Part shown: positions 23,404 to 35,796 of the stretch, in pieces
Layout of the letters: each line of letters begins with the position of its first letter
Position numbering within the stretch: the first letter of the stretch is position 1
NCBI GenBank assembly: GCA_914767715.1
Contig: OU612065.1
Coordinates: forward strand, 22,878,001 to 22,942,000
Length of the DNA stretch: 64,000 nucleotides
Direction of reading: 5' to 3'
Origin: Membranipora membranacea
Lineage: Eukaryota; Bryozoa; Gymnolaemata; Cheilostomatida; Membraniporidae
Notes under the pieces: generated by a model
What the model saw: only the letters and a program-made list of their open reading frames with translations
The model's database searches: none
What the model was told of the DNA's origin: nothing
Position numbers and translations under genes: made by a program

Positions 23404-25412
23404 GTGGGTATCACGCTTTTTTTTCGCTCGGATCAAAAAATAGATTTGCTTCTAACTCACCTCATGAGGAGGAGCAACTCCTGCTTATCTCGAATCTGCA
23501 AACCGTTTGGCTCTGTGGCTTTTCATTCTCCGTCAGCGCCCGTTTTAATTAGGGTCACTTTTGCTAAAAAAAAACATGCCATACGCCACCGTTCAAAAAT
23601 AAAAACTCTGTCGAATCTTTATCAAACTCCGACCAGTTCAAGCTCTTATCGGCCTTACTCTAAATCCAGAATATTGGAATCATCGGGTTAATAGGGGGGT
23701 AATTAAGCTGACTTTAAATTTGCAAAATTATACCAAGGGTGGGTATCACGCTTTTTTTTCGCTCGGATCAAAAAATAGATTTGCTTCTAACTCACCTCAT
23801 GAGGAGGAGCAACTCCTGCTTATCTCGAATCTGCAAACCGTTTGGCTCTGTGGCTTTTCATTCTCCGTCAGCGCCCGTTTTAATTAGCGTCACTTTTGCT
23901 AAAAAAAAACATGCCATACGCCACCGTTCAAAAATAAAAACTCTGTCGAATCTTTATCAAACTCCGACCAGTCCAAGCTCTTATCGGCCTTACTCTAAAT
24001 CCAGAATATTGGAATCATCGGGTTAATAGGGGGGTAATTAAGCTGACTTTAAATTTGCAAAATTATACCAAGGGTGGGTATCACGCTTTTTTTTCGATCG
24101 GATCAAAAAATAGATTTGCTTCTAACTCACCTCATGAGGAGGAGCAACTCCTGCTTATCTCGAATCTGCAAACCGTTTGGCTCTGTGGCTTTTCATTCTC
24201 CGTCAGCGCCCGTTTTAATTAGGGTCACTTTTGCTAAAAAAAAACATGCCATACGCCACCGTTCAAAAATAAAAACTCTGTCGAATCTTTATCAAACTCC
24301 GACCAGTTCAAGCTCTTATCGGCCTTACTCTAAATCCAGAATATTGGAATCATCGGGTTAATAGGGGGGTAATTAAGCTGACTTTAAATTTGCAAAATTA
24401 TACCAAGGGTGGGTATCACGCTTTTATTTCGCTCGGATCAAAAAATAGATTTGCTTCTAACTCACCTCATGAGGAGGAGCAACTCATGCTTATCTCGAAT
24501 CTGCAAACCGTTTGGCTCTGTGGCTTTTCATTCTCCGTCAGCGCCCGTTTTAATTAGGGCCACTTTTGCTAAAAAAAAACATGCCATACGCCACTGTTCA
24601 AAAATAAAAACTCTGTCGAATCTTTATCAAACTCCGACCAGTTCAAGCTCTTATCGGCCTTACTCTAAATCCAGAATATTGGAATCATCGGGTTAATAGG
24701 GGGGTAATTAAGCTAACTTTAAATTTGCAAAATTATACCAAGGGTGGGTATCACGCTTTTTTTTCGCTCGGATCAAAAAATAGATTTGCTTCTAACTCAC
24801 CTCATGAGGAGGAGCAACTCCTGCTTATCTCGATTCTGCAAACCGTTTGGCTCTGTGGCTTTTCATTCTCCGTCAGCGCCCGTTTTAATTAGGGTCACTT
24901 TTGCTAAAAAAAAACATGCCATACGCCACCGTTCAAAAATAAAAACTCTGTCGAATCTTTATCAAACTCCGACCAGTTCAAGCTCTTATCGGCCTTACTC
25001 TAAATCCAGAATATTGGAATCATCGGGTTAATAGGGGGGTAATTAAGCTGACTTTAAATTTGCAAAATTATACCAAGGGTGGGTATCACGCTTTTTTTTC
25101 GCTCGGATCAAAAAATAGATTTGCTTCTAACTCACCTCATGAGGAGGAGCAACTCCTGCTTATCTCGAATCTGCAAACCGTTTGGCTCTGTGGCTTTTCA
25201 TTCTCCGTCAGCGCCCGTTTTAATTAGGGTCACTTTTGCTAAAAAAAAACATGCCATACGCCACCGTTCAAAAATAAAAACTCTGTCGAATCTTTATCAA
25301 ACTCCGACCAGTTCAAGCTCTTATCGGCCTTACTCTAAATCCAGAATATTGGAATCATCGGGTTAATAGGGGGGAATTAAGCTGACTTTAAATTTGCAAA
25401 ATTATACCAAGG
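23404..25412. repeat. Near-consensus monomers with private substitutions
   Basis: There are six units. Unit 23404 shows no obvious change. Unit 23739 has TTAGCGTCAC and CAGTCCAAGC. Unit 24074 has TTCGATCGG. Unit 24409 has TTTTATTTCG, CAACTCATGC, AGGGCCACTT and CCACTGTTC. Unit 24744 has CTCGATTCTG and is preceded by AGCTAACTTT. The linker after unit 25079 lacks one base (GGGGAATTAAG near 25373). The p137 C>T in 24409 is the same CpG transition that marks the C-type monomers near 48-58 kb. Confidence 0.7.
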
Positions 25413-27085
25413 GTGGGTATCACGCTTTTTTTTCGCTCGGATCAAAAAATAGATTTGCTTCTAACTCACCTCATGAGGAGGAGCAACTTCTGCTTATCTC
25501 GAATCTGCAAACCGTTTGGCTCTGTGGCTTTTCATTCTCCGTCAGCGCCCGTTTTAATTAGGGTCACTTTTGCTAAAAAAAAACATGCCATACGCCACCG
25601 TTCAAAAATAAAAACTCTGTCGAATCTTTATCAAACCCCGACCAGTTCAAGCTCTTATCGGCCTTACTCTAAATCCAGAATATTGGAATCATCGGGTTAA
25701 TAGGGGGGTAATTACGCTGACTTTAAATTTGCAAAATTATACCAAGGGTGGGTATCACGCTTTTTTTTCGCTCGGATCAAAAAATAGATTTGCTTCTAAC
25801 TCACCTCATGAGGAGGAGCAACTCCTGCTTATCTCGAATCTGCAAACCGTTTGGCTCTGTGGCTTTTCATTCTCCGTCAGCGCCCGTTTTAATTAGGGTC
25901 ACTTTTGCTAAAAAAAACATGCCATACGCCACCGTTCAAAAATAAAAACTCTGTCGAATCTTTATCAAACTCCGACCAGTTCAAGCTCTTATCGGCCTTA
26001 CTCTAAATCCAGAATATTGGAATCATCGGGTTAATAGGGGGGTAATTAAGCTGACTCTAAATTTGCAAAATTATACCAAGGGTGGGTATCACGCTTTTTT
26101 TTCGCTCGGATCAAAAAATAGATTTGCTTCTAACTCACCTCATGAGGAGGAGCAACTCCTGCTTATCTCGAATCTGCAAACCGTTTGGCTCTGTGGCTTT
26201 TCATTCTCCGTCAGCCCCCGTTTTAATTAGGGTCACTTTTGCTAAAAAAAAACATGCCATACGCCACCGTTCAAAAATAAAAACTCTGTCGAATCTTTAT
26301 CAAACTCCGACCAGTTCAAGCTCTTATCGGCCTTACTCTAAATCCAGAATATTGGAATCATCGGGTTAATAGGGGGGTAATTAAGCTGACTTTAAATTTG
26401 CAAAATTATACCAAGGGTGGGTATCACGCTTTTTTTTCGCTCGGATCAAAAAATAGATTTGCTTTTAACTCACCTCATGAGGAGGAGCAACTCCTGCTTA
26501 TCTCGAATCTGCAAACCGTTTGGCTCTGTGGCTTTTCATTCTCCGTCAGCGCCCGTTTTAATTAGGGTCACTTTTGCTAAAAAAAACATGCCATACGCCA
26601 CCGTTCAAAAATAAAAACTCTGTCGAATCTTTATCAAACTCCGACCAGTTCAAGCTCTTATCGGCCTTACTCTAAATCCAGAATATTGGAATCATCGGGT
26701 TAATAGGGGGGTAATGAAGCTGACTTTAAATTTGCAAAATTATACCAAGGGTGGGTATCACGATTTTTTTTCGCTCGGATCAAAAAATAGATTTGCTTTT
26801 AACTCACCTCATGAGGAGGAGCAACTCCTGCTTATCTCGAATCTGCAAACCGTTTGGCTCTGTGGCTTTTCATTCTCCGTCAGCGCCCGTTTTAATTAGG
26901 GTCACTTTTGCTAAAAAAAAACATGCCATACGCCACCGTTCAAAAATAAAAACTCTGTCGAATCTTTATCAAACTCCGACCAGTTCAAGCTCTTATCGGC
27001 CTTACTCTAAATCCAGAATATTGGAATCATCGGGTTAATAGGGGGGTATTTAAGCTGACTTTAAATTTGCAAAATTATACCAAGG
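25413..27085. repeat. Five-monomer higher-order unit, copy 1
   Basis: The ordered signature is: unit with CAAACCCCG (p175 T>C); linker ATTACGCTGAC (p253C); A8 unit; linker GACTCTAAA (p261C); unit with CAGCCCCCG (p85 G>C); unit with p334T; unit with CACGATTT (p298 C>A). The same order recurs at 31106, 34123 and 39486. In this copy the first unit has p27 C>T and lacks p310C, the p334T unit also has A8, and the linker at about 26714 reads GTAATGAAG. Confidence 0.85.
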
Positions 27086-27754
27086 GTGGGTATCACGCTT
27101 TTTTTTCGCTCGGATCAAAAAATAGATTTGCTTCTAACTCACCTCATGAGGAGGAGCAACTTCTGCTTATCTCGAATCTGCAAACCGTTTGGCTCTGTGG
27201 CTTTTCATTCTCCGTCAGCGCCCGTTTTAATTAGGGTCACTTTTGCTAAACAAAAACATGCCATACGCCACCGTTCAAAAATAAAAACTCTGTCGAATCT
27301 TTATCAAACCCCGACCAGTTCAAGCTCTTATCGGCCTTACTCTAAATCCAGAATATTGGAATCATCGGGTTAATAGGGGGGTAATTACGCTGACTTTAAA
27401 TTTGCAAAATTATACCAAGGGTGGGTATCACGCTTTTTTTTCGCTCGGATCAAAAAATAGATTTGCTTCTAACTCACCTCATGAGGAGGAGCAACTCCTG
27501 CTTATCTCGAATCTGCAAACCGTTTGGCTCTGTGGCTTTTCATTCTCCGTCAGCGCCCGTTTTAATTAGGGTCACTTTTGCTAAAAAAAACATGCCATAC
27601 GCCACCGTTCAAAAATAAAAACTCTGTCGAATCTTTATCAAACTCCGACCAGTTCAAGCTCTTATCGGCCTTACTCTAAATCCAGAATATTGGAATCATC
27701 GGGTTAATAGGGGGGTAATTAAGCTGACTCTAAATTTGCAAAATTATACCAATG
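27086..27754. repeat. Partial copy of the five-monomer unit (two monomers)
   Basis: Unit 27086 has p27 C>T and CAAACCCCG and is followed by ATTACGCTGAC and an A8 unit with a GACTCTAAA linker. This matches the first two monomers of the five-monomer unit, after which the signature stops. Private changes are GTATTTAAG in the upstream linker and CTAAACAAAA near 27250. Confidence 0.78.
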
Positions 27755-29430
27755 GTGGGTATCACGCTTTTTTTTCGCTCGGATCAAAAAATAGATTTGC
27801 TTCTAACTCACCTCATGAGGAGGAGCAACTCCTGCTTATCTCGAATCTGCAAACCGTTTGGCTCTGTGGCTTTTCATTCTCCGTCAGCGCCAGTTTTAAT
27901 TAGGGTCACTTTTGCTAAAAAAAAACATGCCATAGGCCACCGTTCAAAAATAAAAACTCTGTCGAATCTTTATCAAACTCCGACCAGTTCAAGCTCTTAT
28001 CGGCCTTACTCTAAATCCAGAATATTGGAATCATCGGGTTAATAGGGGGGTAATTAAGCTGACTCTAAATTTGCAAAATTATACCAAGGGTGGGTATCAC
28101 GCTTTTTTTTCGCTCGGATCAAAAAATAGATTTGCTTCTAACTCACCTCATGAGGAGGACCAACTCCTGCTTATCTCGAATCTGCAAACCGTTTGGCTCT
28201 GTGGCTTTTCATTCTCCGTCAGCGCCCGTTTTAATTAGGGTCACTTTTGCTAAAAAAAAACATGCCATACGCCACCGTTCAAAAATAAAAACTCTGTCGA
28301 ATCTTTATCAAACTCCGACCAGTCCAAGCTCTTATCGGCCTTACCCTAAATCCAGAATATTGGAATCATCGGGTTAATAGGGGGGTAATTAAGCTGACTT
28401 TAAATTTGCAAAATTATACCAAGGGTGGGTATCACGCTTTTTTTTCGCTCGGATCAAAAAATAGATTTGCTTCTAACTCACCTCATGAGGAGGAGCAACT
28501 CCTGCTTATCTCGAATCTGCAAACCGTTTGGCTCTGTGGCTTTTCATTCTCCGTCAGCGCCCGTTTTAATTAGGGTCACTTTTGCTAAAAAAAAACATGC
28601 CATACGCCACCGTTCAAAAATAAAAACTCTGTCGAATCTTTATCAAACTCCGACCAGTTCAAGCTCTTATCGGCCTTACTCTAAATTCAGAATATTGGAA
28701 TCATCGGGTTAATAGGGGGGTAATTAAGCTGACTTTAAATTTGCAAAATTATACCAAGGGTGGGTATCACGCTTTTTTTTCGCTCGGATCAAAAAATAGA
28801 TTTGCTTCTAACTCACCTCATGAGGAGGAGCAACTCCTGCTTATCTCGAATCTGCAAACCGTTTGGCTCTGTGGCTTTTCATTCTCCGTCAGCGCCCGTT
28901 TTAATTAGGGTCACTTTTGCTAAAAAAAAACATGCCATACGCCACCGTTCAAAAATAAAAACTCTGTCGAATCTTTATCAAACTCCGACCAGTTCAAGCT
29001 CTTATCGGCCTTACTCTAAATCCAGAATATTGGAATCATCGGGTTAATAGGGGGGGTAATTAAGCTGACTTTAAATTTGCAAAATTATACCAAGGGTGGG
29101 TATCACGCTTATTTTTCGCCCGGATCAAAAAATAGATTTGCTTCTAACTCACCTCATGAGGAGGAGCAACTCCTGCTTATCTCGAATCTGCAAACCGTTT
29201 GGCTCTGTGGCTTTTCATTCTCCGTCAGCGCCCGTTTTAATTAGGGTCACTTTTGCTAAAAAAAAACATGCCATACGCCACCGTTCAAAAATAAAAACTC
29301 TGTCGAATCTTTATCAAACTCCGACCAGTTCAAGCTCTTATCGGCCTTACTCTAAATCCAGAATATTGGAATCATCGGGTTAATAGCGGGGTAATTAAGC
29401 TGACTTTAAATTTGCAAAATTATACCAAGG
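27755..29430. repeat. Five-monomer block paired with 41831-43171
   Basis: Unit 27755 has CGCCAGTTTT (p88 C>A) and CATAGGCC (p131 C>G), and its downstream linker is GACTCTAAA. Unit 28090 has GAGGACCAAC and CAGTCCAAGC, unit 28425 has AAATTCAGA (p213 C>T), and 28760 is plain. A G7 linker then precedes the p310C unit 29096. The matching block at 41831 has the same order but one monomer fewer. Confidence 0.8.
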
Positions 29431-31105
29431 GTGGGTATCACGCTTTTTTTTCGCTCGGATCAAAAAATAGATTTGCTTCTAACTCACCTCATGAGGAGGA
29501 GCAACTCCTGCTTATCTCGAATCTGCAAACCGTTTGGCTCTGTGGCTTTTCATTCTCCGTCAGCGCCCGTTTTAATTAGGGTCACTTTTGCTAAAAAAAA
29601 ACATGCCATACGCCACCGTTCAAAAATAAAAACTCTGTCGAATCTTTAACAAACTCCGACCAGTTCAAGCTCTTATCGGCCTTACTCTAAATCCAGAATA
29701 TTGGAATCATCGGGTTAATAGGGGGGTAATTAAGCTGACTTTAAATTTGCAAAATTATACCAAGGGTGGGTATCACGCTTTTTTTTCGCTCGGATCAAAA
29801 AATAGATTTGCTTCTAACTCACCTCATGAGGAGGAGCAACTCATGCTTATCTCGAATCTGCAAACCGTTTGGCTCTGTGGCTTTTCATTCTCCGTCAGCG
29901 CCCGTTTTAATTAGGGTCACTTTTGCTAAAAAAAAACATGCCATACGCCACCGTTCAAAAATAAAAACTCTGTCGAATCTTTATCAAACGCCGACCAGTT
30001 CAAGCTCTTATCGGCCTTACTCTAAATCCAGAATATTGGAATCATCGGGTTAATAGGGGGGTAATTAAGCTGACTTTAAATTTGCAAAATTATACCAAGG
30101 GTGGGTATCACGCTTTTTTTTCGCTCGGATCAAAAAATAGATTTGCTTCTAACTCACCTCATGAGGAGGAGCAACTCCTGCTTATCTCGAATCTGCAAAC
30201 CGTTTGGCTCTGTGGCTTTTCATTCTCCGCCAGCGCCCGTTTTAATTAGGGTCACTTTTGCTAAAAAAAAACATGCCATACGCCACCGTTCAAAAATAAA
30301 AACTCTGTCGAATCTTTATCAAACTCCGACCAGTTCAAGCTCTTATCGGCCTTACTCTAAATCCAGAATATTGGAATCATCGGGTTAATAGGGGGGTAAT
30401 TAAGCTGACTTTAAATTTGCAAAATTATACCAAGGGTGGGTATCACGCTTTTTTTTCGCTCGGATCAAAAAATAGATTTGCTTCTAACTCACCTCATGAG
30501 GAGGAGCAACTCCTGCTTATCTCGAATCTGCAAACCGTTTGGCTCTGTGGCTTTTCATTCTCCGTCAGCGCCCGTTTTAATTAGGGTCACTTTTGCTAAA
30601 AAAAACATGCCATACGCCACCGTTCAAAAATAAAAACTCTGTCGAATCTTTATCAAACTCCGACCAGTTTAAGCTCTTATCGGCCTTACTCTAAATCCAG
30701 AATATTGGAATCATCGGGTTAATAGGGGGGTAATTAAGCTGACTTTAAATTTGCAAAATTATACCAAGGGTGGGTATCACGCTTTTTTTTCGCTCGGATC
30801 AAAAAATAGATTTGCTTCTAACTCACCTCATGAGGAGGAGCAACTCCTGCTTATCTCGAATCTGCAAACCGTTTGGCTCTGTGGCTTTTCATTCTCCGTC
30901 AGCGCCCGTTTTAATTAGGGTCACTTTTGCTAAAAAAAAACATGCCATACGCCACCGTTCAATAATAAAAACTCTGTCGAATCTTTATCAAACTCCGACC
31001 AGTTCAAGCTCTTATCGGCCTTACTCTAAATCCAGAATATTGGAATCATCGGGTTAATAGGGGGGGTAATTAAGCTGACTTTAAATTTGCAAAATTATAC
31101 CAAGG
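29431..31105. repeat. Five monomers with mostly private variants
   Basis: The linker before 29431 reads TAGCGGGGT. Unit 29431 has TTTAACAAAC, 29766 has CAACTCATGC and CAAACGCCG, 30101 has CTCCGCCAGC, 30436 has A8 and CAGTTTAAGC, and 30770 has TTCAATAATAA. The TTCAATAATAA change is shared with the next unit (31106), which suggests a very local duplication or conversion across one unit boundary. Confidence 0.7.
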
Positions 31106-32779
31106 GTGGGTATCACGCTTTTTTTTCGCCCGGATCAAAAAATAGATTTGCTTCTAACTCACCTCATGAGGAGGAGCAACTCCTGCTTATCTCGAATCTG
31201 CAAACCGTTTGGCTCTGTGGCTTTTCATTCTCCGTCAGCGCCCGTTTTAATTAGGGTCACTTTTGCTAAAAAAAAACATGCCATACGCCACCGTTCAATA
31301 ATAAAAACTCTGTCGAATCTTTATCAAACCCCGACCAGTTCAAGCTCTTATCGGCCTTACTCTAAATCCAGAATATTGGAATCATCGGGTTAATAGGGGG
31401 GTAATTACGCTGACTTTAAATTTGCAAAATTATACCAAGGGTGGGTATCACGCTTTTTTGTCGCTCGGATCAAAAAATAGATTTGCTTCTAACTCACCTC
31501 ATGAGGAGGAGCAACTCCTGCTTATCTCGAATCTGCAAACCGTTTGGCTCTGTGGCTTTTCATTCTCCGTCAGCGCCCGTTTTAATTAGGGTCACTTTTG
31601 CTAAAAAAAACATGCCATACGCCACCGTTCAAAAATAAAAACTCTGTCGAATCTTTATCAAACTCCGACCAGTTCAAGCTCTTATCGGCCTTACTCTAAA
31701 TCCAGAATATTGGAATCATCGGGTTAATAGGGGGGTAATTAAGCTGACTCTAAATTTGCAAAATTATACCAAGGGTGGGTATCACGCTTTTTTTTCGCTC
31801 GGATCAAAAAAAAGATTTGCTTCTAACTCACCTCATGAGGAGGAGCAACTCCTGCTTATCTCGAATCTGCAAACCGTTTGGCTCTGTGGCTTTTCATTCT
31901 CCGTCAGCCCCCGTTTTAATTAGGGTCACTTTTGCTAAAAAAAAACATGCCATACGCCACCGTTCAAAAATAAAAACTCTGTCGAATCTTTATCAAACTC
32001 CGACCAGTTCAAGCTCTTATCGGCCTTACTCTAAATCCAGAATATTGGAATCATCGGGTTAATAGGGGGGTAATTAAGCTGACTTTAAATTTGCAAAATT
32101 ATACCAAGGGTGGGTATCACGCTTTTTTTTCGCTCGGATCAAAAAATAGATTTGCTTTTAACTCACCTCATGAGGAGGAGCAACTCCTGCTTATCTCGAA
32201 TCTGCAAACCGTTTGGCTCTGTGGCTTTTCATTCTCCGTCAGCGCCCGTTTTAATTAGGGTCACTTTTGCTAAAAAAAAACATGCCATACGCCACCGTTC
32301 AAAAATAAAAACTCTGTCGAATCTTTATCAAACTCCGACCAGTTCAAGCTCTTATCGGCCTTACTCTAAATCCAGAATATTGGAATCATCGGGTTAATAG
32401 GGGGGTAATTAAGCTGACTTTAAATTTGCAAAATTATACCAAGGGTGGGTATCACGATTTTTTTTCGCTCGGATCAAAAAATAGATTTGCTTCTAACTCA
32501 CCTCATGAGGAGGAGCAACTCCTGCTTATCTCGAATCTGCAAACCGTTTGGCTCTGTGGCTTTTCATTCTCCGTCAGCGCCCGTTTTAATTAGGGTCACT
32601 TTTGCTAAAAAAAAACATGCCATACGCCACCGTTCAAAAATAAAAACTCTGTCGAATCTTTATCAAACTCCGACCAGTTCAAGCTCTTATCGGCCTTACT
32701 CTAAATCCAGAATATTGGAATCATCGGGTTAATAGGGGGGTAATTAAGCTGACTTTAAATTTGCAAAATTATACCAAGG
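31106..32779. repeat. Five-monomer higher-order unit, copy 2
   Basis: A p310C unit with CAAACCCCG is followed by p253C linker, A8 unit (31441), p261C linker, CAGCCCCCG unit (31775), p334T unit (32110) and p298A unit (32445), the same order as at 25413. Private changes include TTTTTTGTCGC in 31441 and AAAAAAAAGATT in 31775. The next unit, 32780, has p27T, as does the unit after copy 1. Confidence 0.87.
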
Positions 32780-33450
32780 GTGGGTATCACGCTTTTTTTT
32801 CGCTCGGATCAAAAAATAGATTTGCTTCTAACTCACCTCATGAGGAGGAGCAACTTCTGCTTATCTCGAATCTGCAAACCGTTTGGCTCTGTGGGTTTTC
32901 ATTCTCCGTCAGCGCCCGTTTTAATTAGGGTCACTTTTGCTAAAAAAAAACATGCCATACGCCACCGTTCAAAAATAAAAACTCTGTCGAATCTTTATCA
33001 AACTCCGACCAGTTCAAGCTCTTATCGGCCTTACTCTAAATCCAGAATATTGGAATCATCGGGTTAATAGGGGGGGTAATTAAGCTGACTTTAAATTTGC
33101 AAAATTATACCAAGGGTGGGTATCACGCTTTTTTTTCGCCCGGATCAAAAAATAGATTTGCTTCTAACTCACCTCATGAGGAGGAGCAACTCCTGCTTAT
33201 CTCGAATCTGCAAACCGTTTGGCTCTGTGGCTTTTCATTCTCCGTCAGCGCCCGTTTTAATTAGGGTCACTTTTGCTAAAAAAAAACATGCCATACGCCA
33301 CCGTTTAAAAATATAAACTCTGTCGAATCTTTATCAAACTCCGACCAGTTCAAGCTCTTATCGGCCTTACTCTAAATCCAGAATATTGGAATCATCGGGT
33401 TAATAGGGGGGTAATTACGCTGACTTTAAATTTGCAAAATTATACCAAGG
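32780..33450. repeat. Two-monomer segment shared with 41160-41830
   Basis: Unit 32780 has p27 C>T and GTGGGTTTTC (p66 C>G), then a G7 linker, a p310C unit (33116) and a p253C linker. The same combination occurs at 41160-41830. Unit 33116 has private CCGTTTAAAAATATAAAC. In each case the segment follows a p298A unit. Confidence 0.8.
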
Positions 33451-35796
33451 GTGGGTATCACGCTTTTTTTTCGCTCGGATCAAAAAATAGATTTGCTTCT
33501 AACTCACCTCATGAGGAGGAGCAACTCCTGCTTATCTCGAATCTGCAAACCGTTTGGCTCTGTGGCTTTTCATTCTCCGTCAGCGCCCGTTTTAATTAGG
33601 GTCACTTTTGCTAAAAAAAAACATGCCATACGCCACCGTTCAAAAATAAAAACTCTGTCGAATCTTTATCAAACTCCGACCAGTTCAAGCTCTTATCGGC
33701 CTTACTCTAAATCCAGAATATTGGAGTCATCGGGTTAATTGGGGGGTAATTAAGCTGACTTTAAATTTGCAAAATTATACCAAGGGTGGGTATCACGCTT
33801 TTTTTTCGCTCGGATCAAAAAATAGATTTGCTTCTAACTCACCTCATGAGGAGGAGCAACTCCTGCTTATCTCGAATCTGCAAACCGTTTGGCTCTGTGG
33901 CTTTTCATTCTCCGTCAGCGCCCGTTTTAATTAGGGTCACTTTTGCTAAAAAAAAACATGCCATACGCCACCGTTCAAAAATAAAAACTCTGTCGAATCT
34001 TTATCAAACTCCGACCAGTTCAAGCTCTTATCGGCCTTACTCTAAATCCAGAATATTGGAATCATCGGGTTAATAGGGGGGGGTAATTAAGCTGACTTTA
34101 AATTTGCAAAATTATACCAAGGGTGGGTATCACGCTTTTTTTTCGCCCGGATCAAAAAATAGATTTGCTTCTAACTCACCTCATGAGGAGGAGCAACTCC
34201 TGCTTATCTCGAATCTGCAAACCGTTTGGCTCTGTGGCTTTTCATTCTCCGTCAGCGCCCGTTTTAATTAGGGTCACTTTTGCTAAAAAAAAACATGCCA
34301 TACGCCACCGTTAAAAAATAAAAACTCTGTCGAATCTTTATCAAACCCCGACCAGTTCAAGCTCTTATCGGCCTTACTCTAAATCAAGAATATTGGAATC
34401 ATCGGGTTAATAGGGGGGTAATTACGCTGACTTTAAATTTGCAAAATTATACCAAGGGTGGGTATCACGCTTTTTTTTCGCTCGGATCAAAAAATAGATT
34501 TGCTTCTAACTCACCTCATGAGGAGGAGCAACTCCTGCTTATCTCGAATCTGCAAACCGTTTGGCTCTGTGGCTTTTCATTCTCCGTCAGCGCCCGTTTT
34601 AATTAGGGTCACTTTTGCTAAAAAAAACATGCCATACGCCACCGTTCAAAAATAAAAACTCTGTCGAATCTTTATCAAACTCCGACCAGTTCAAGCTCTT
34701 ATCGGCCTTACTCTAAATCCAGAATATTGGAATCATCGGGTTAATAGGGGGGTAATTAAGCTGACTCTAAATTTGCAAAATTATACCAAGGGTGGGTATC
34801 ACGCTTTTTTTTCGCTCGGATCAAAAAATAGATTTGCTTCTAACTCACCTCATGAGGAGGAGCAACTCCTGCTTATCTCGAATCTGCAAACCGTTTGGCT
34901 CTGTGGCTTTTCATTCTCCGTCAGCCCCCGTTTTAATTAGGGTCACTTTTGCTAAAAAAAAACATGCCATACGCCACCGTTCAAAAATAAAAACTCTGTC
35001 GAATCTTTATCAAACTCCGACCAGTTCAAGCTCTTATCGGCCTTACTCTAAATCCAGAATATTGGAATCATCGGGTTAATAGGGGGGTAATTAAGCTGAC
35101 TTTAAATTTGCAAAATTATACCAAGGGTGGGTATCACGCTTTTTTTTCGCTCGGATCAAAAAATAGATTTGCTTTTAACTCACCTCATGAGGAGGAGCAA
35201 CTCCTGCTTATCTCGAATCTGCAAACCGTTTGGCTCTGTGGCTTTTCATTCTCCGTCAGCGCCCGTTTTAATTAGGGTCACTTTTGCTAAAAAAAAACAT
35301 GCCATACGCCACCGTTCAAAAATAAAAACTCTGTCGAATCTTTATCAAACTCCGACCAGTTCAAGCTCTTATCGGCCTTACTCTAAATCCAGAATATTGG
35401 AATCATCGGGTTAATAGGGGAGTAATTAAGCTGACTTTAAATTTGCAAAATTATACCAAGGGTGGGTATCACGATTTTTTTTCGCTCGGATCAAAAAATA
35501 GATTTGCTTCTAACTCACCTCATGAGGAGGAGCAACTCCTGCTTATCTCGAATCTGCAAACCGTTTGGCTCTGTGGCTTTTCAGTCTCCGTCAGCGCCCG
35601 TTTTAATTAGGGTCACTTTTGCTAAAAAAAAACATGCCATACGCCACCGTTCAAAAATAAAAACTCTGTCGAATCTTTATCAAACTCCGACCAGTTCAAG
35701 CTCTTATCGGCCTTACTCTAAATCCAGAATATTGGAATCATCGGGTTAATAGGGGGGTAATTAAGCTGACTCTAAATTTGCAAAATTATACCAAGG
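33451..35796. repeat. Seven-monomer duplication, copy 1, containing the five-monomer unit (copy 3)
   Basis: This aligns with 38814-41159 at a constant 5363-bp offset. Shared rare markers are ATTGGAGTCATC plus TTAATTGGGG (near 33721 and 39084), G8, CCGTTAAAAAAT, CAAACCCCG, AAATCAAGAA, A8, CAGCCCCCG, p334T, TAGGGGAGTAATT, p298A and TTTTCAGTCTCC. Few differences are visible (for example TTGAAGCTC in the second copy). This is a recent duplication of about 2.35 kb. Confidence 0.92.
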
